Source: an uncultured Oscillospiraceae bacterium
GTDB lineage: Bacteria; Bacillota; Clostridia; Oscillospirales; Ruminococcaceae
Reading direction: 5' to 3'
Length of the DNA stretch: 7,836 nucleotides
Assembly: GCA_934408835.1 (NCBI GenBank)
Contig: CAKRVU010000051.1
Coordinates: 1-7,836 of the forward strand
The notes below the pieces were generated by a model. The model was not told the DNA's origin. It did not search any database and was given only the letters and a program-made list of their open reading frames with translations. The translations under genes were made by a program, and so were the position numbers. Position 1 is the first letter of the stretch, and each line of letters starts with the position of its first letter. This document shows positions 1 through 5,747 of the stretch, one piece after another.

Positions 1-83
1 TCCGTCCGATGTCTCATGGAAGAGCCTATCATATTTACAAAAGGACATCGCACGTTACTTTAGTAGTAAAGGATAAGGATTAA
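1..83 (+). CDS. rplV: Ribosomal protein L22, C-terminal end (partial)
   Basis: This is the 3' end of the gene for 50S protein L22; the start lies outside the window. Reading from base 3 gives 26 complete codons and a TAA stop at 81-83; bases 1-2 finish a codon begun upstream. The visible peptide starts [19 protein letters not shown] and ends in VVKDKD. This matches the conserved L22 tail, where an RxxGRAxxIxKRTSHIT-like stretch belongs to the globular domain that sits on 23S rRNA near the peptide exit tunnel opening. Its position directly before rpsC (22-base gap) is the invariant rplV-rpsC order of the S10 operon, which supports the call independently of the short match. The tunnel-lining beta hairpin, the site of known macrolide-resistance changes, is encoded upstream and cannot be assessed. 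Confidence 0.93.
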   Translation, partial: RPMSHGRAYHIYKRTSHVTLVVKDKD

Positions 84-105
84 GCGGAAAAAAGGAGGTA
101 TCGAA

Positions 106-816
106 ATGGGTCAAAAGGTTAACCCGCACGGCTTGCGGGTGGGAATCATCAAAGATTGGGATTCTCGCTGGTTTGCCGGAAAGAGCGCATTTGGCGATAT
201 TCTGGTAGAAGATTACAAATTGCGCAAATTCATCAAAGAGTATCTTTATGCGGCCGGCATTTCTAACATTGAAATTGAACGGGACGCTGTAAGGATTAAG
301 CTGCACATTCATTGCGCGAAGCCGGGTCTGGTCATCGGCAAAGGCGGCGCAGAAATTGAGAAATTAAAGGCCAAAATAGAGAAAATGTTGGGTAGGCCGG
401 TGAACATCAATATTATTGAGGTGCGCAATCCCGACATGAACGCACAGTTGGTTGCGGAGAATATAGCGTCACAGCTGGAACGTCGTATTTCCTTCCGTCG
501 CGCTATGAAACAGTCGATTGGCAGAACCATGAAACTTGGTGCAAAGGGAATTAAGATTCGCGTGTCCGGTCGTTTGGGCGGCGCAGAAATCGCCCGGAAC
601 GAGAGCTATCACGAGGGTACCATTCCTCTGCAAACCTTGCGTGCAGACATCGACTATGGTTTTGCTGAAGCCAATACTACTTATGGTAAAATCGGCGTAA
701 AGGTATGGATTTATAAAGGCGAAGTATTGGGCGGCGTCATTCCTCGTCAGCAGGAAGAGCCTCGCAAACGCCCGGCCAATCGCCGTAAGCCTCGCCGGGA
801 AGGAGGGAAGCGCTGA
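106..816 (+). CDS. rpsC: 30S ribosomal protein S3
   Basis: S3 binds the head of the 30S subunit and lines the mRNA entry channel. The 236-residue product begins [13 protein letters not shown], the classic S3 N-terminus. A type II KH RNA-binding domain (about residues 39-107) carries the GKGG loop at 78-81. The C-terminal domain follows, with RRAMK at 131-135; the equivalent Arg131, Arg132 and Lys135 of E. coli S3 are reported to contribute to mRNA helicase activity. The tail from about residue 214 is very basic ([20 protein letters not shown]) and looks like a disordered rRNA-binding extension. Length is normal for a Gram-positive S3. The ATG at 106 is preceded by a near-perfect Shine-Dalgarno AAAGGAGGT at 91-99. 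The stop overlaps the rplP start by one base (TGATG), and the rplP ribosome binding site lies inside the last codons here. Confidence 0.99.
   Translation: MGQKVNPHGLRVGIIKDWDSRWFAGKSAFGDILVEDYKLRKFIKEYLYAAGISNIEIERDAVRIKLHIHCAKPGLVIGKGGAEIEKLKAKIEKMLGRPVNINIIEVRNPDMNAQLVAENIASQLERRISFRRAMKQSIGRTMKLGAKGIKIRVSGRLGGAEIARNESYHEGTIPLQTLRADIDYGFAEANTTYGKIGVKVWIYKGEVLGGVIPRQQEEPRKRPANRRKPRREGGKR
801..806 (+). promoter_or_regulatory. rplP ribosome binding site inside rpsC
   Basis: AGGAGG lies within the last codons of rpsC, nine bases before the rplP ATG at 816. The rpsC stop and the rplP start share one base (TGATG). This arrangement supports the ATG at 816 and suggests that ribosomes ending S3 synthesis can pass directly to L16. 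Confidence 0.85.
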
Positions 817-1247
817 TGTTATTGCCAAAACGTGTAAAATATCGTCGTGTACATCGTGGTCGTTTGAAAGGAAAAGCGACTCGCGGTACAACTGTAACCT
901 ATGGTGATTACGGTTTACAGGCACTTGAAGCGGCGTGGATTACCTCTAACCAGATCGAGGCGGCTCGTATCGCCATGACGCGTTACATCAAGCGTGGCGG
1001 ACAGGTCTGGATCAAAATTTTCCCGGACAAACCAATTACAGAGAAGCCGGCCGAAACCCGAATGGGCTCCGGTAAAGGATCGCCTGAATATTGGGTGGCC
1101 GTCGTCAAGCCGGGCAGGGTGATGTTTGAAATCGCCGGCGTTCCCGAAGAGACCGCCCGCGAAGCAATGCGCCTTGCAATGCACAAGCTTCCAATCAAAT
1201 GCAAATTTATAAAGAAGCAGAATGAAACGGATGGTGAGCAGTCATGA
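816..1247 (+). CDS. rplP: 50S ribosomal protein L16
   Basis: L16 is a late-assembling 50S protein that contacts the A and P site tRNAs and 5S rRNA and is needed for peptidyl transferase function. The 143-residue product starts [16 protein letters not shown], the standard L16 start, and has the RMGSGKG loop at 82-88. Arg82 corresponds to E. coli Arg81, the residue hydroxylated in that species by YcfD; whether this organism has such an enzyme cannot be seen. The conserved [14 protein letters not shown] and KLPIK segments lie at about 108-127. Length agrees with the Bacillus protein. The ATG at 816-818 shares one base with the rpsC stop; AGGAGG at 801-806 lies in the rpsC coding end. The stop TGA at 1245-1247 overlaps the rpmC start by four bases (ATGA), suggesting that L16 and L29 are translationally coupled. 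Confidence 0.99.
   Translation: MLLPKRVKYRRVHRGRLKGKATRGTTVTYGDYGLQALEAAWITSNQIEAARIAMTRYIKRGGQVWIKIFPDKPITEKPAETRMGSGKGSPEYWVAVVKPGRVMFEIAGVPEETAREAMRLAMHKLPIKCKFIKKQNETDGEQS
1233..1238 (+). promoter_or_regulatory. Weak rpmC ribosome binding site inside rplP
   Basis: GGTGAG is the only Shine-Dalgarno-like sequence before the rpmC ATG at 1244; GGTGA matches the 3' part of the consensus AGGAGGTGA. It is weaker than the GGAGG-type sites of neighbouring genes. With the ATGA overlap it points to start-up coupled to termination of rplP. Confidence 0.6.
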
Positions 1248-1450
1248 AGGCAGTTGAGCTTAGAAAAAGCAGCGTCGAAGAGCTTAGCGCAAAGCTGGTT
1301 GAGCTGAAAGCCGAGCTGTTTAACTTGCGTTTTCAGCTTGCTGTGAATCAGCTGGAGAACCCCATGCGGATCAAAGCGGTGAAAAAGGATATTGCGCGAA
1401 TCAAGACAATTATCCGCGAACGCGAGTTGAATGAAGATGCAAACAAATAA
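1244..1450 (+). CDS. rpmC: 50S ribosomal protein L29
   Basis: L29 is a small helical protein beside the exit tunnel. With L23 it forms the docking platform for trigger factor and the signal recognition particle. The 68 residues form the expected helical hairpin: a first helix starting at [14 protein letters not shown], a second containing [18 protein letters not shown], and a third with [15 protein letters not shown]. The NLRFQ...NP.RI pattern is the family signature. The ATG overlaps the rplP stop by four bases. The likely ribosome binding site is the weak GGTGAG at 1233-1238 inside rplP, five bases before the ATG. It is much poorer than the sites of neighbouring genes, which fits re-initiation by ribosomes finishing rplP. 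The C-terminal NEDANK is variable in the family. Confidence 0.98.
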   Translation: MKAVELRKSSVEELSAKLVELKAELFNLRFQLAVNQLENPMRIKAVKKDIARIKTIIRERELNEDANK

Positions 1451-1468
1451 AATGGGAGGAGATAAGCG

Positions 1469-1729
1469 GTGAGCGAAGAAAGAAACCTCAGAAAAACCCG
1501 TGTCGGAACCGTCGTAAGCGATAAGATGGATAAAACCGTTGTGGTTGCTATCGTTGATAATGTCCGGCACCCTCTTTACAAGAAGATTGTGAAGCGCACC
1601 ATAAAGCTGAAAGCGCATGATGAAAACAACGAGTGCAATATCGGCGATAAGGTGCAGGTTATGGAAACCCGCCCATTGTCCAAGGATAAGAGATGGAGAA
1701 TTGTTTCCATATTGGAAAAGGCGAAATAA
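1469..1729 (+). CDS. rpsQ: 30S ribosomal protein S17
   Basis: S17 is a primary 16S rRNA-binding protein of the 30S body and nucleates early assembly. The 86 residues form a five-stranded OB fold: the [20 protein letters not shown] strand pair at 9-28, the basic loop [19 protein letters not shown] around 34-52, then the signature [18 protein letters not shown] at 59-76. Length and motif order are normal. The start is GTG at 1469, chosen because GGGAGGAG at 1454-1461 is correctly spaced, because the product then has the usual short polar N-terminus ([12 protein letters not shown]), and because no ATG precedes the conserved core in frame. It is the last gene of the S10 operon as defined in E. 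coli; rplN follows after 37 bases, the widest gap in the window. Confidence 0.98.
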   Translation: MSEERNLRKTRVGTVVSDKMDKTVVVAIVDNVRHPLYKKIVKRTIKLKAHDENNECNIGDKVQVMETRPLSKDKRWRIVSILEKAK

Positions 1730-1766
1730 ATTTACGGTTTGAAAGAGAAAAAAGGAGGAACGCACT

Positions 1767-2135
1767 GTGATACAGATGCAAACCTACCTCAAGGTAGCCG
1801 ACAACACCGGCGCCAAGGCGCTGATGTGTATTCGTGTGCTCGGCGGTTCCCGCAAGAGGTACGCCAATATCGGCGACGTTGTGGTTGCTTCGGTTAAAAA
1901 AGCAACACCCGGCGGCGTTGTAAAAAAAGGTGATGTGGTCAAAGCCGTGATTGTACGTTCGGCCAAGGGCGTTCGCAGAGAGGATGGCACATACATCCGC
2001 TTTGACGAGAATGCCGCCGTCATCATTAAAGAAGATAAAAATCCCAGAGGTACTCGTATCTTTGGACCGGTAGCAAGAGAGCTTCGTGAAAAAGATTACA
2101 TGAAGATTCTGTCCCTTGCGCCCGAAGTACTGTAA
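1767..2135 (+). CDS. rplN: 50S ribosomal protein L14
   Basis: L14 binds 23S rRNA at the subunit interface, forms an intersubunit bridge with 16S rRNA, and in other species is the docking site of the silencing factor RsfS. The 122 residues are exactly the usual length. Key segments are [17 protein letters not shown] at the N-terminus, [23 protein letters not shown], the signature from about 60 to 87 ([20 protein letters not shown]), and [13 protein letters not shown] at 95-107. The start is GTG at 1767 rather than the in-frame ATG at 1776: it restores the near-invariant MIQ N-terminus and is spaced seven bases from AAAGGAGGA at 1751-1759. This is the first gene of the spc group; no separate promoter is evident in the 37 bases before it. 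Confidence 0.99.
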   Translation: MIQMQTYLKVADNTGAKALMCIRVLGGSRKRYANIGDVVVASVKKATPGGVVKKGDVVKAVIVRSAKGVRREDGTYIRFDENAAVIIKEDKNPRGTRIFGPVARELREKDYMKILSLAPEVL

Positions 2136-2153
2136 TGGAGGTGCAATTTCAAG

Positions 2154-2474
2154 ATGAGCAATAAGTTGCACGTAAAAACCGGCGATACCGTTATGGTCAT
2201 CAGCGGCAAGGACAAGGGGAAGACCGGCAAGGTTGCGCAGGTAAGCCCCAAAGAGGGAAAGGTAATCATTGAAGGAATCAATATTGCCACAAAGCATATG
2301 AAACCGAGACAGCAGGGCGCCGTTGGCAGCATTGTCAAGGTGGAGGCTCCCATGTACGCGTCAAAGGTGATGCTTGTTTGCCCGAAATGCAAAAAGGCAA
2401 CCCGCCTTGCTCACGCTGTAGCGGAGGACGGAAAGAAGATGCGCCGCTGTACTCATTGCGGCGAAACCTTTTAA
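2154..2474 (+). CDS. rplX: 50S ribosomal protein L24, zinc-ribbon type
   Basis: L24 is one of the two proteins that start 50S assembly, binding the 5' domain of 23S rRNA. The 106 residues begin with a KOW domain (about 5-40) containing KTGDTVMVISGKDKGKTGKV, then EGINIATKHMKP and EAPMYASKVMLV. The C-terminal part carries two CxxC pairs, CPKC at 76-79 and CTHC at 99-102, separated by 19 residues, so it probably binds one zinc ion. Thermus L24 has the same four-cysteine arrangement, whereas the Bacillus and E. coli proteins lack it; the cysteines therefore represent a known but not universal variant. The protein ends four residues after the last cysteine (GETF). The ATG at 2154 is preceded by TGGAGGTG at 2136-2143, directly after the rplN stop. 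Confidence 0.98.
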   Translation: MSNKLHVKTGDTVMVISGKDKGKTGKVAQVSPKEGKVIIEGINIATKHMKPRQQGAVGSIVKVEAPMYASKVMLVCPKCKKATRLAHAVAEDGKKMRRCTHCGETF

Positions 2475-2489
2475 GGGAGGAGGAAGAAA

Positions 2490-3029
2490 ATGGCAAGATT
2501 AAAGGAAGCCTACCAAAACGAAGTCGCGCCGGCTTTGATGAAGAAATTCGGTTATAAAAGCGTGATGCAGATACCAAAGCTGGAAAAGGTAGTCATCAAC
2601 GTTGCGGCCGGAGAAGCGCGGGATAATTCAAAAGTGATTGACTCGATCATGCGTGATCTTTCGGCCATCACAGGGCAGCGTCCTGTTGTGTGTACAGCAA
2701 AAAAGTCGGTTGCTAATTTTAAATTGCGCGAAGGGATGAAGATTGGCTGCAAAGTCACCCTGAGAGCAGAAAAAATGTATGAATTTGTCGATCGCCTGTT
2801 CAATATTGCCCTTCCTCGGGTAAGGGATTTTCGCGGAATCAATCCGAATTCGTTCGATGGACGCGGAAATTACAATATGGGTTTGAAAGAGCAGCTCATT
2901 TTCCCTGAAATTGAGTATGATAAGATCGATAAAACACGCGGTATGGATATCTGTTTTGTCACTACGGCAAAGACAGACGAAGAAGCCAAAGAGCTTTTAA
3001 CGCTTTTAGGCGCACCATTTTCGAGATAA
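2490..3029 (+). CDS. rplE: 50S ribosomal protein L5
   Basis: L5 binds 5S rRNA in the central protuberance and contacts P-site tRNA and the head of the 30S subunit. The 179 residues match the usual length for the family. Landmarks are the N-terminal helix [20 protein letters not shown], the signature [15 protein letters not shown] at 29-43, [21 protein letters not shown] at about 60-80, and the conserved [19 protein letters not shown] around 110-128. The C-terminus [20 protein letters not shown] is also typical. The ATG at 2490 follows an extended Shine-Dalgarno GGGAGGAGG at 2475-2483. In E. coli the S8 repressor binds the spc mRNA near this gene's start; no equivalent 16S-like helix was recognised by eye here, so that control should not be assumed. 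Confidence 0.99.
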   Translation: MARLKEAYQNEVAPALMKKFGYKSVMQIPKLEKVVINVAAGEARDNSKVIDSIMRDLSAITGQRPVVCTAKKSVANFKLREGMKIGCKVTLRAEKMYEFVDRLFNIALPRVRDFRGINPNSFDGRGNYNMGLKEQLIFPEIEYDKIDKTRGMDICFVTTAKTDEEAKELLTLLGAPFSR

Positions 3030-3043
3030 GGGAGGGAAAGAAT

Positions 3044-3229
3044 ATGGCAAAAACTTCTATGAAGGTAAAACAACAACGGCCGCCTAAATTTTCCACCCGT
3101 GCTTATCATCGCTGCAAAATCTGCGGCAGACCGCACGCATATCTTCGCAAATATGGCGTTTGTAGAATCTGTTTTAGAGAATTAGCGTATAAAGGGCAGA
3201 TTCCAGGCGTAAGAAAATCCAGCTGGTAA
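3044..3229 (+). CDS. rpsZ: 30S ribosomal protein S14, zinc-binding type Z
   Basis: S14 sits in the head of the 30S subunit near the decoding region and is needed for late head assembly. At 61 residues this is the short zinc-dependent form, in contrast to the roughly 90-100 residue zinc-free form. The four zinc ligands are plain: CKIC at 24-27 and CRIC at 40-43, with [11 protein letters not shown] between them. The family end [11 protein letters not shown] is intact, with Trp61 last. The N-terminus [23 protein letters not shown] is the usual basic extension. The ATG at 3044 follows GGGAGGG at 3030-3036, directly after the rplE stop. Many Firmicutes keep a second, cysteine-free S14 elsewhere for zinc starvation; that cannot be judged from this window. 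The gene is also named rpsN. Confidence 0.99.
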   Translation: MAKTSMKVKQQRPPKFSTRAYHRCKICGRPHAYLRKYGVCRICFRELAYKGQIPGVRKSSW

Positions 3230-3253
3230 GCACGAGCAAAGGAGGTTTACGGT

Positions 3254-3652
3254 ATGCAAATCACTGATACAATTGCCGATATGCTGACGCGAATTCGAAA
3301 TGCGAATTCCGCTAAGCACGACACCGTGGATGTTCCGGCATCCAATATGAAAAAAGCGATTGCCCAGATTCTTGTGGATGAAGGGTACATCAAGGAATAC
3401 CAGGTGATTGAAGACGGCAAGCAGGGAATTATTCGTATTACATTAAAATATGGCGACAATAAGTCTTCTGTTATTACAGGGCTTCGCCGGGTTTCCAAGC
3501 CGGGTCTTCGGATTTATTCGAGTTGTGAAGAGCTTCCCCGCGTAATGAAAGGCCTGGGCGTTGCTATCATTTCCACATCCAAGGGAGTTATGACTGACAA
3601 AGCGGCTCGCAAGGCCAATGCCGGCGGTGAAGTTCTGGCATTTATCTGGTAA
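3254..3652 (+). CDS. rpsH: 30S ribosomal protein S8
   Basis: S8 is a primary binder of 16S rRNA helix 21 in the central domain and is required for platform assembly. In E. coli it also represses its own operon. The 132-residue product starts [18 protein letters not shown], the conserved N-terminal helix. It continues with the [20 protein letters not shown] strand region and [16 protein letters not shown] at about 75-90, and ends with the signature [19 protein letters not shown] at 102-120 and GGEVLAFIW. The signature serines and threonine in the STSKG loop that contact rRNA are present. Length is normal. The ATG at 3254 is preceded by a full AAAGGAGGT at 3238-3246. Autoregulation in this organism is possible by analogy only; no target site is evident. 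Confidence 0.99.
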   Translation: MQITDTIADMLTRIRNANSAKHDTVDVPASNMKKAIAQILVDEGYIKEYQVIEDGKQGIIRITLKYGDNKSSVITGLRRVSKPGLRIYSSCEELPRVMKGLGVAIISTSKGVMTDKAARKANAGGEVLAFIW

Positions 3653-3666
3653 GGAGGAAAACACAT

Positions 3667-4215
3667 ATGTCTCGAATTGGCAGAGCACCCATTCCGGTTC
3701 CTTCGGGCGTAGACGTCAAAATTACTGACAACCATATCGCTGTGAAAGGTCCAAAGGGGACGCTCGAGCGGGATTTTCACAAAGACATGAAGGTAGAACT
3801 TCATGACAATGTAATCGAGGTATCCCGTCCGACAGAAAATAAGACGCATAAAAGTCTGCATGGACTAACCCGTTCGCTGATTAACAATATGGTGGTCGGC
3901 GTAACGGATGGATTTAAAAAAGAGCTTGAGATCAACGGTGTTGGTTATCGTGCCACCAAGCAGGGAAAGAATTTGGTGATGAATTTGGGTTATTCGCACC
4001 AGGTAATCGTCCCTGAGATCGACGGAATTACCATCGAGGTGCCGAACCAGACATCAATCATTATTTCCGGTCCAGACAAACAAAAAGTAGGTCAGTTTGC
4101 CGCCGAAGTGCGTGAAAAACGTCCGCCGGAGCCTTACAAAGGCAAAGGAATTAAGTACGTTGACGAGCACATTCAGCGGAAAGAAGGTAAGGCCGGTAAA
4201 GGCTCTAAGAAATAG
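3667..4215 (+). CDS. rplF: 50S ribosomal protein L6
   Basis: L6 lies near the GTPase-associated centre and the sarcin-ricin loop, and is needed for late 50S assembly. Two similar alpha/beta domains are visible: the first starts MSRIGRAPIPVPSGV and includes VKGPKGTLERDF, and the second includes LEINGVGYRATKQGKNLVM and the signature PEPYKGKGIKY at 154-164. The product has 182 residues, a few more than the E. coli protein. The extra length is a basic, glycine-rich tail after the signature (RKEGKAGKGSKK), which is variable in the family and may contact rRNA. The ATG at 3667 is preceded by GGAGG at 3653-3657, which directly follows the rpsH stop. Confidence 0.99.
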   Translation: MSRIGRAPIPVPSGVDVKITDNHIAVKGPKGTLERDFHKDMKVELHDNVIEVSRPTENKTHKSLHGLTRSLINNMVVGVTDGFKKELEINGVGYRATKQGKNLVMNLGYSHQVIVPEIDGITIEVPNQTSIIISGPDKQKVGQFAAEVREKRPPEPYKGKGIKYVDEHIQRKEGKAGKGSKK

Positions 4216-4233
4216 AAAAGGAGTGACTCAAAA

Positions 4234-4578
4234 ATGGTGAATCAGGCCAGACAGAGAAGACACCGCAAGATTCGCGGTAAGGTTTCCGGAACCGCCGCGT
4301 GTCCTCGCCTTAATGTATTTCGCTCCTCAAAGCATATTTATGCGCAGATTATCGACGACGTCAAAGGAGTAACGCTGGTTTCTGCTTCTTCCAACGAGAA
4401 GGAGTTTGAGGGATACGGCGGCAATAAGGCAGCGGCAAAGAAAGTTGGAGAGATGATTGGAAAACGCGCGCTTGAAAAGGGAATAGAAACGGTCGTGTTT
4501 GATCGCGGCGGTTATCTGTACCACGGAAGAGTGAAAGAGCTTGCAGACGGAGCGCGTGAAAGCGGCCTTAAATTTTAA
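4234..4578 (+). CDS. rplR: 50S ribosomal protein L18
   Basis: L18 binds 5S rRNA and anchors it, with L5, in the central protuberance. The 114 residues begin with an arginine- and lysine-rich extension ([20 protein letters not shown]) that inserts into 5S rRNA. The conserved core has [25 protein letters not shown], and the signature [20 protein letters not shown] at about 87-106, ending GLKF as usual. The product is slightly shorter than the common length near 120, with only a few residues before the RxKRHRRxRGK-type motif. The ATG at 4234 is still preferred because no in-frame start occurs between the rplF stop and this codon, and AAAAGGAG at 4216-4223 lies ten bases upstream. Confidence 0.98.
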   Translation: MVNQARQRRHRKIRGKVSGTAACPRLNVFRSSKHIYAQIIDDVKGVTLVSASSNEKEFEGYGGNKAAAKKVGEMIGKRALEKGIETVVFDRGGYLYHGRVKELADGARESGLKF

Positions 4579-4579
4579 G

Positions 4580-4588
4580 AAGGAGGGG
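4580..4588 (+). promoter_or_regulatory. Strong ribosome binding site that fixes the TTG start of rpsE
   Basis: AAGGAGGGG directly follows the rplR stop and ends five bases before the TTG at 4594. It is the only ribosome binding site near the N-terminus of S5 and is the main nucleotide-level evidence for the TTG start; the strong site may offset the weak start codon. Confidence 0.85.
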
Positions 4589-4593
4589 TACTT

Positions 4594-5094
4594 TTGACTA
4601 AGATTGACGGATCCACCCTGGACCTACAGGAAAAAGTAGTATCAATCAACCGCGTATCCAAAACGGTAAAAGGCGGTCGTATTTTCAAATTTGCAGCAGT
4701 GGTTGTTGTAGGTGACGGAAACGGCATTATCGGTTTTGGACTCGGAAAATCGGGCGAAGTTCCCGACGCTATCCGAAAAGGGATCGAGGACGCCAAGAAG
4801 AATCTAATGAAAATTTCATTAAAAGGTACTTCCATTCCGCACGAAATCATTGGAGAATACGGCGCTGGACGTGTATTGCTCAAACCAGCTCCGGAAGGAA
4901 CCGGCGTGATTGCCGGCGGTCCGGTTCGTGCTGTAGTAGAGGTGGCCGGAATCAAAGATATTCGTACAAAGGCGCTTCGAAGCAACAACCCAATCAACGT
5001 TGTAAAGGCGACTATTGCAGGACTTCGCGCACTGCGCAATGTAGAAGAGGTTGCTGAGCTTCGCGGCAAATCGATTCAGGAAATTTTAGGATAA
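4594..5094 (+). CDS. rpsE: 30S ribosomal protein S5, TTG start
   Basis: S5 lies at the mRNA entrance of the 30S subunit, affects decoding accuracy, and forms part of the spectinomycin pocket. The 166-residue product has the N-terminal double-stranded-RNA-binding fold with [19 protein letters not shown] at 15-33, then [20 protein letters not shown]. The C-terminal domain carries [20 protein letters not shown] at 101-120, [10 protein letters not shown], and [10 protein letters not shown] at the end. The loop KTVKGG at 23-28, where spectinomycin-resistance changes occur in other bacteria, looks wild type. The start is TTG at 4594. The peptide then begins (M)[15 protein letters not shown], aligning with the MARID..LELKEKVV start of relatives; AAGGAGGGG at 4580-4588 is five bases upstream; and no ATG or GTG precedes the conserved core in frame. 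Confidence 0.98.
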   Translation: MTKIDGSTLDLQEKVVSINRVSKTVKGGRIFKFAAVVVVGDGNGIIGFGLGKSGEVPDAIRKGIEDAKKNLMKISLKGTSIPHEIIGEYGAGRVLLKPAPEGTGVIAGGPVRAVVEVAGIKDIRTKALRSNNPINVVKATIAGLRALRNVEEVAELRGKSIQEILG

Positions 5095-5101
5095 GGGGGA
5101 G
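5095..5101 (+). promoter_or_regulatory. Ribosome binding site for the GTG start of rpmD
   Basis: GGGGGAG directly follows the rpsE stop TAA (5092-5094) and ends six bases before the GTG at 5108. It supports that start for the short L30 gene. Confidence 0.75.
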
Positions 5102-5107
5102 CTTACA

Positions 5108-5287
5108 GTGGCAGCACTGAACATTAAACTGGTAAAAAGCCTCATTGGCTCCAACAAACGGCAGCTTGCAAGCGCGCATGCGCTTGGTTTGCGGAAAATT
5201 GGCGATGTAACAAGACAGCCGAACAATCCTGCGACAAAAGGAAAAATCGATCGGATTTCTCATTTGGTCGAGGTTACCGAAGAATAA
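5108..5287 (+). CDS. rpmD: 50S ribosomal protein L30
   Basis: L30 is a small 23S-binding protein of the 50S subunit. Translation from the GTG at 5108 gives 59 residues and a TAA stop at 5285-5287. The sequence starts MAALNIKLVKSLIGSNKRQL and continues ALGLRKIGDVTRQPNNPATKGKI, ending with the strand ISHLVEVTEE. This is the full ferredoxin-like beta-alpha-beta-alpha-beta L30 of normal length: IKLVKSLIG is strand one, LGLRKI with TRQPN follows the first helix, and HLVEV is the last strand. The gene is short and has a GTG start, so length-based gene callers can miss it. The ribosome binding site is GGGGGAG at 5095-5101, directly after the rpsE stop. Its place between rpsE and rplO is the canonical one. 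Confidence 0.97.
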   Translation: MAALNIKLVKSLIGSNKRQLASAHALGLRKIGDVTRQPNNPATKGKIDRISHLVEVTEE

Positions 5288-5305
5288 GCAAGGAGGTGTA
5301 TATCC

Positions 5306-5746
5306 ATGAAGTTACATGAACTTTCTCCGGCTCCCGGCTCCAAAAAAGAGGCCAAACGTGTTGGTCGAGGCGCGGGCTCCGGAACCGGAAAAACAGCGGG
5401 CAAAGGACATAAAGGACAGAACGCTCGTTCGGGCGGCGGCGTTCGACCCGGCTTTGAAGGCGGACAGATGCCGTTGCAAAGAAGAATTCCAAAAAGAGGA
5501 TTTCACAATATTTTTGCAACCCGTTATGCTATTGTGAACGTTTCACAGTTGAATCAATTCCGCAAAGGCTCTAAGGTAGACGCGGCAGCTTTGAAAAAAG
5601 CGGGAGTGATCAAAAAAGAATATGACGGAGTCAAGGTCTTAGGGAATGGCGAACTGACAAAATCATTGACAGTGATTGCCGCTAAATTCTCTGCGAGCGC
5701 TAAAGAAAAAATTGAAGGAGTCGGCGGGAAGGCAGAGGTGAAATAA
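5306..5746 (+). CDS. rplO: 50S ribosomal protein L15
   Basis: L15 is a 23S-binding protein whose long N-terminal extension threads into the 50S interior; it takes part in late assembly. The 146 residues start [20 protein letters not shown], followed by a glycine- and lysine-rich extension [20 protein letters not shown] and [17 protein letters not shown], the typical rRNA-embedded arm. The globular part has [12 protein letters not shown] and the signature region at 109-141, with [15 protein letters not shown] followed by [17 protein letters not shown]. Length is normal. The ATG at 5306 lies seven bases after AAGGAGGTG at 5290-5298. The end overlaps the secY ribosome binding site; only one base separates the two genes. 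Confidence 0.99.
   Translation: MKLHELSPAPGSKKEAKRVGRGAGSGTGKTAGKGHKGQNARSGGGVRPGFEGGQMPLQRRIPKRGFHNIFATRYAIVNVSQLNQFRKGSKVDAAALKKAGVIKKEYDGVKVLGNGELTKSLTVIAAKFSASAKEKIEGVGGKAEVK
5734..5740 (+). promoter_or_regulatory. secY ribosome binding site inside the end of rplO
   Basis: AGAGGTG lies in the last codons of rplO, seven bases before the secY ATG at 5748. One base separates the rplO stop (5744-5746) from the secY start, so ribosomes finishing L15 end on top of the SecY start site. The site is less perfect than the AAGGAGGTG of rplO. Confidence 0.7.
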
Positions 5747-5747
5747 G

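Noticed and set aside
771..799. CCCGGC at 771-776 can pair with GCCGGG at 794-799, next to the rplP ribosome binding site
   Set aside because: The stem has only six pairs with a 17-base loop and does not cover the AGGAGG site. It lies in an arginine-rich coding tail where such repeats of G and C are expected.
1704..1718. Perfect six-pair stem TTTCCA-TAT-TGGAAA at the rpsQ end, considered as a terminator
   Set aside because: The stem is short and AT-rich, no T-run follows it, and it lies before the rpsQ stop codon.
1701..1740. TTGTTT/AAATAA and TTGGAA/TTTACG pairs considered as a promoter before rplN
   Set aside because: Both -10 candidates match TATAAT poorly and the region is simply AT-rich; not strong enough to call.
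983..1765. Long open frame of 260 codons on the minus strand, antisense to rplP, rpmC and rpsQ
   Set aside because: It lies opposite three certain ribosomal protein genes and resembles no family I know, and its N-terminus crosses two gene junctions. It is explained by codon use on the sense strand.
5316..5537. Second + strand open frame (73 codons) inside rplO in another frame
   Set aside because: It lies fully within L15, whose own frame is certain; the alternative is arginine- and lysine-rich only because the L15 arm is glycine- and lysine-rich, and it has no ribosome binding site of its own.
5666..5688. TTGACA at 5666-5671 followed by TAAATT at 5683-5688, considered as a promoter for secY
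   Set aside because: The spacer is only 11 bases, well short of the usual 16-18, and no better -10 element lies at the right distance. The sequence codes for conserved L15 residues.
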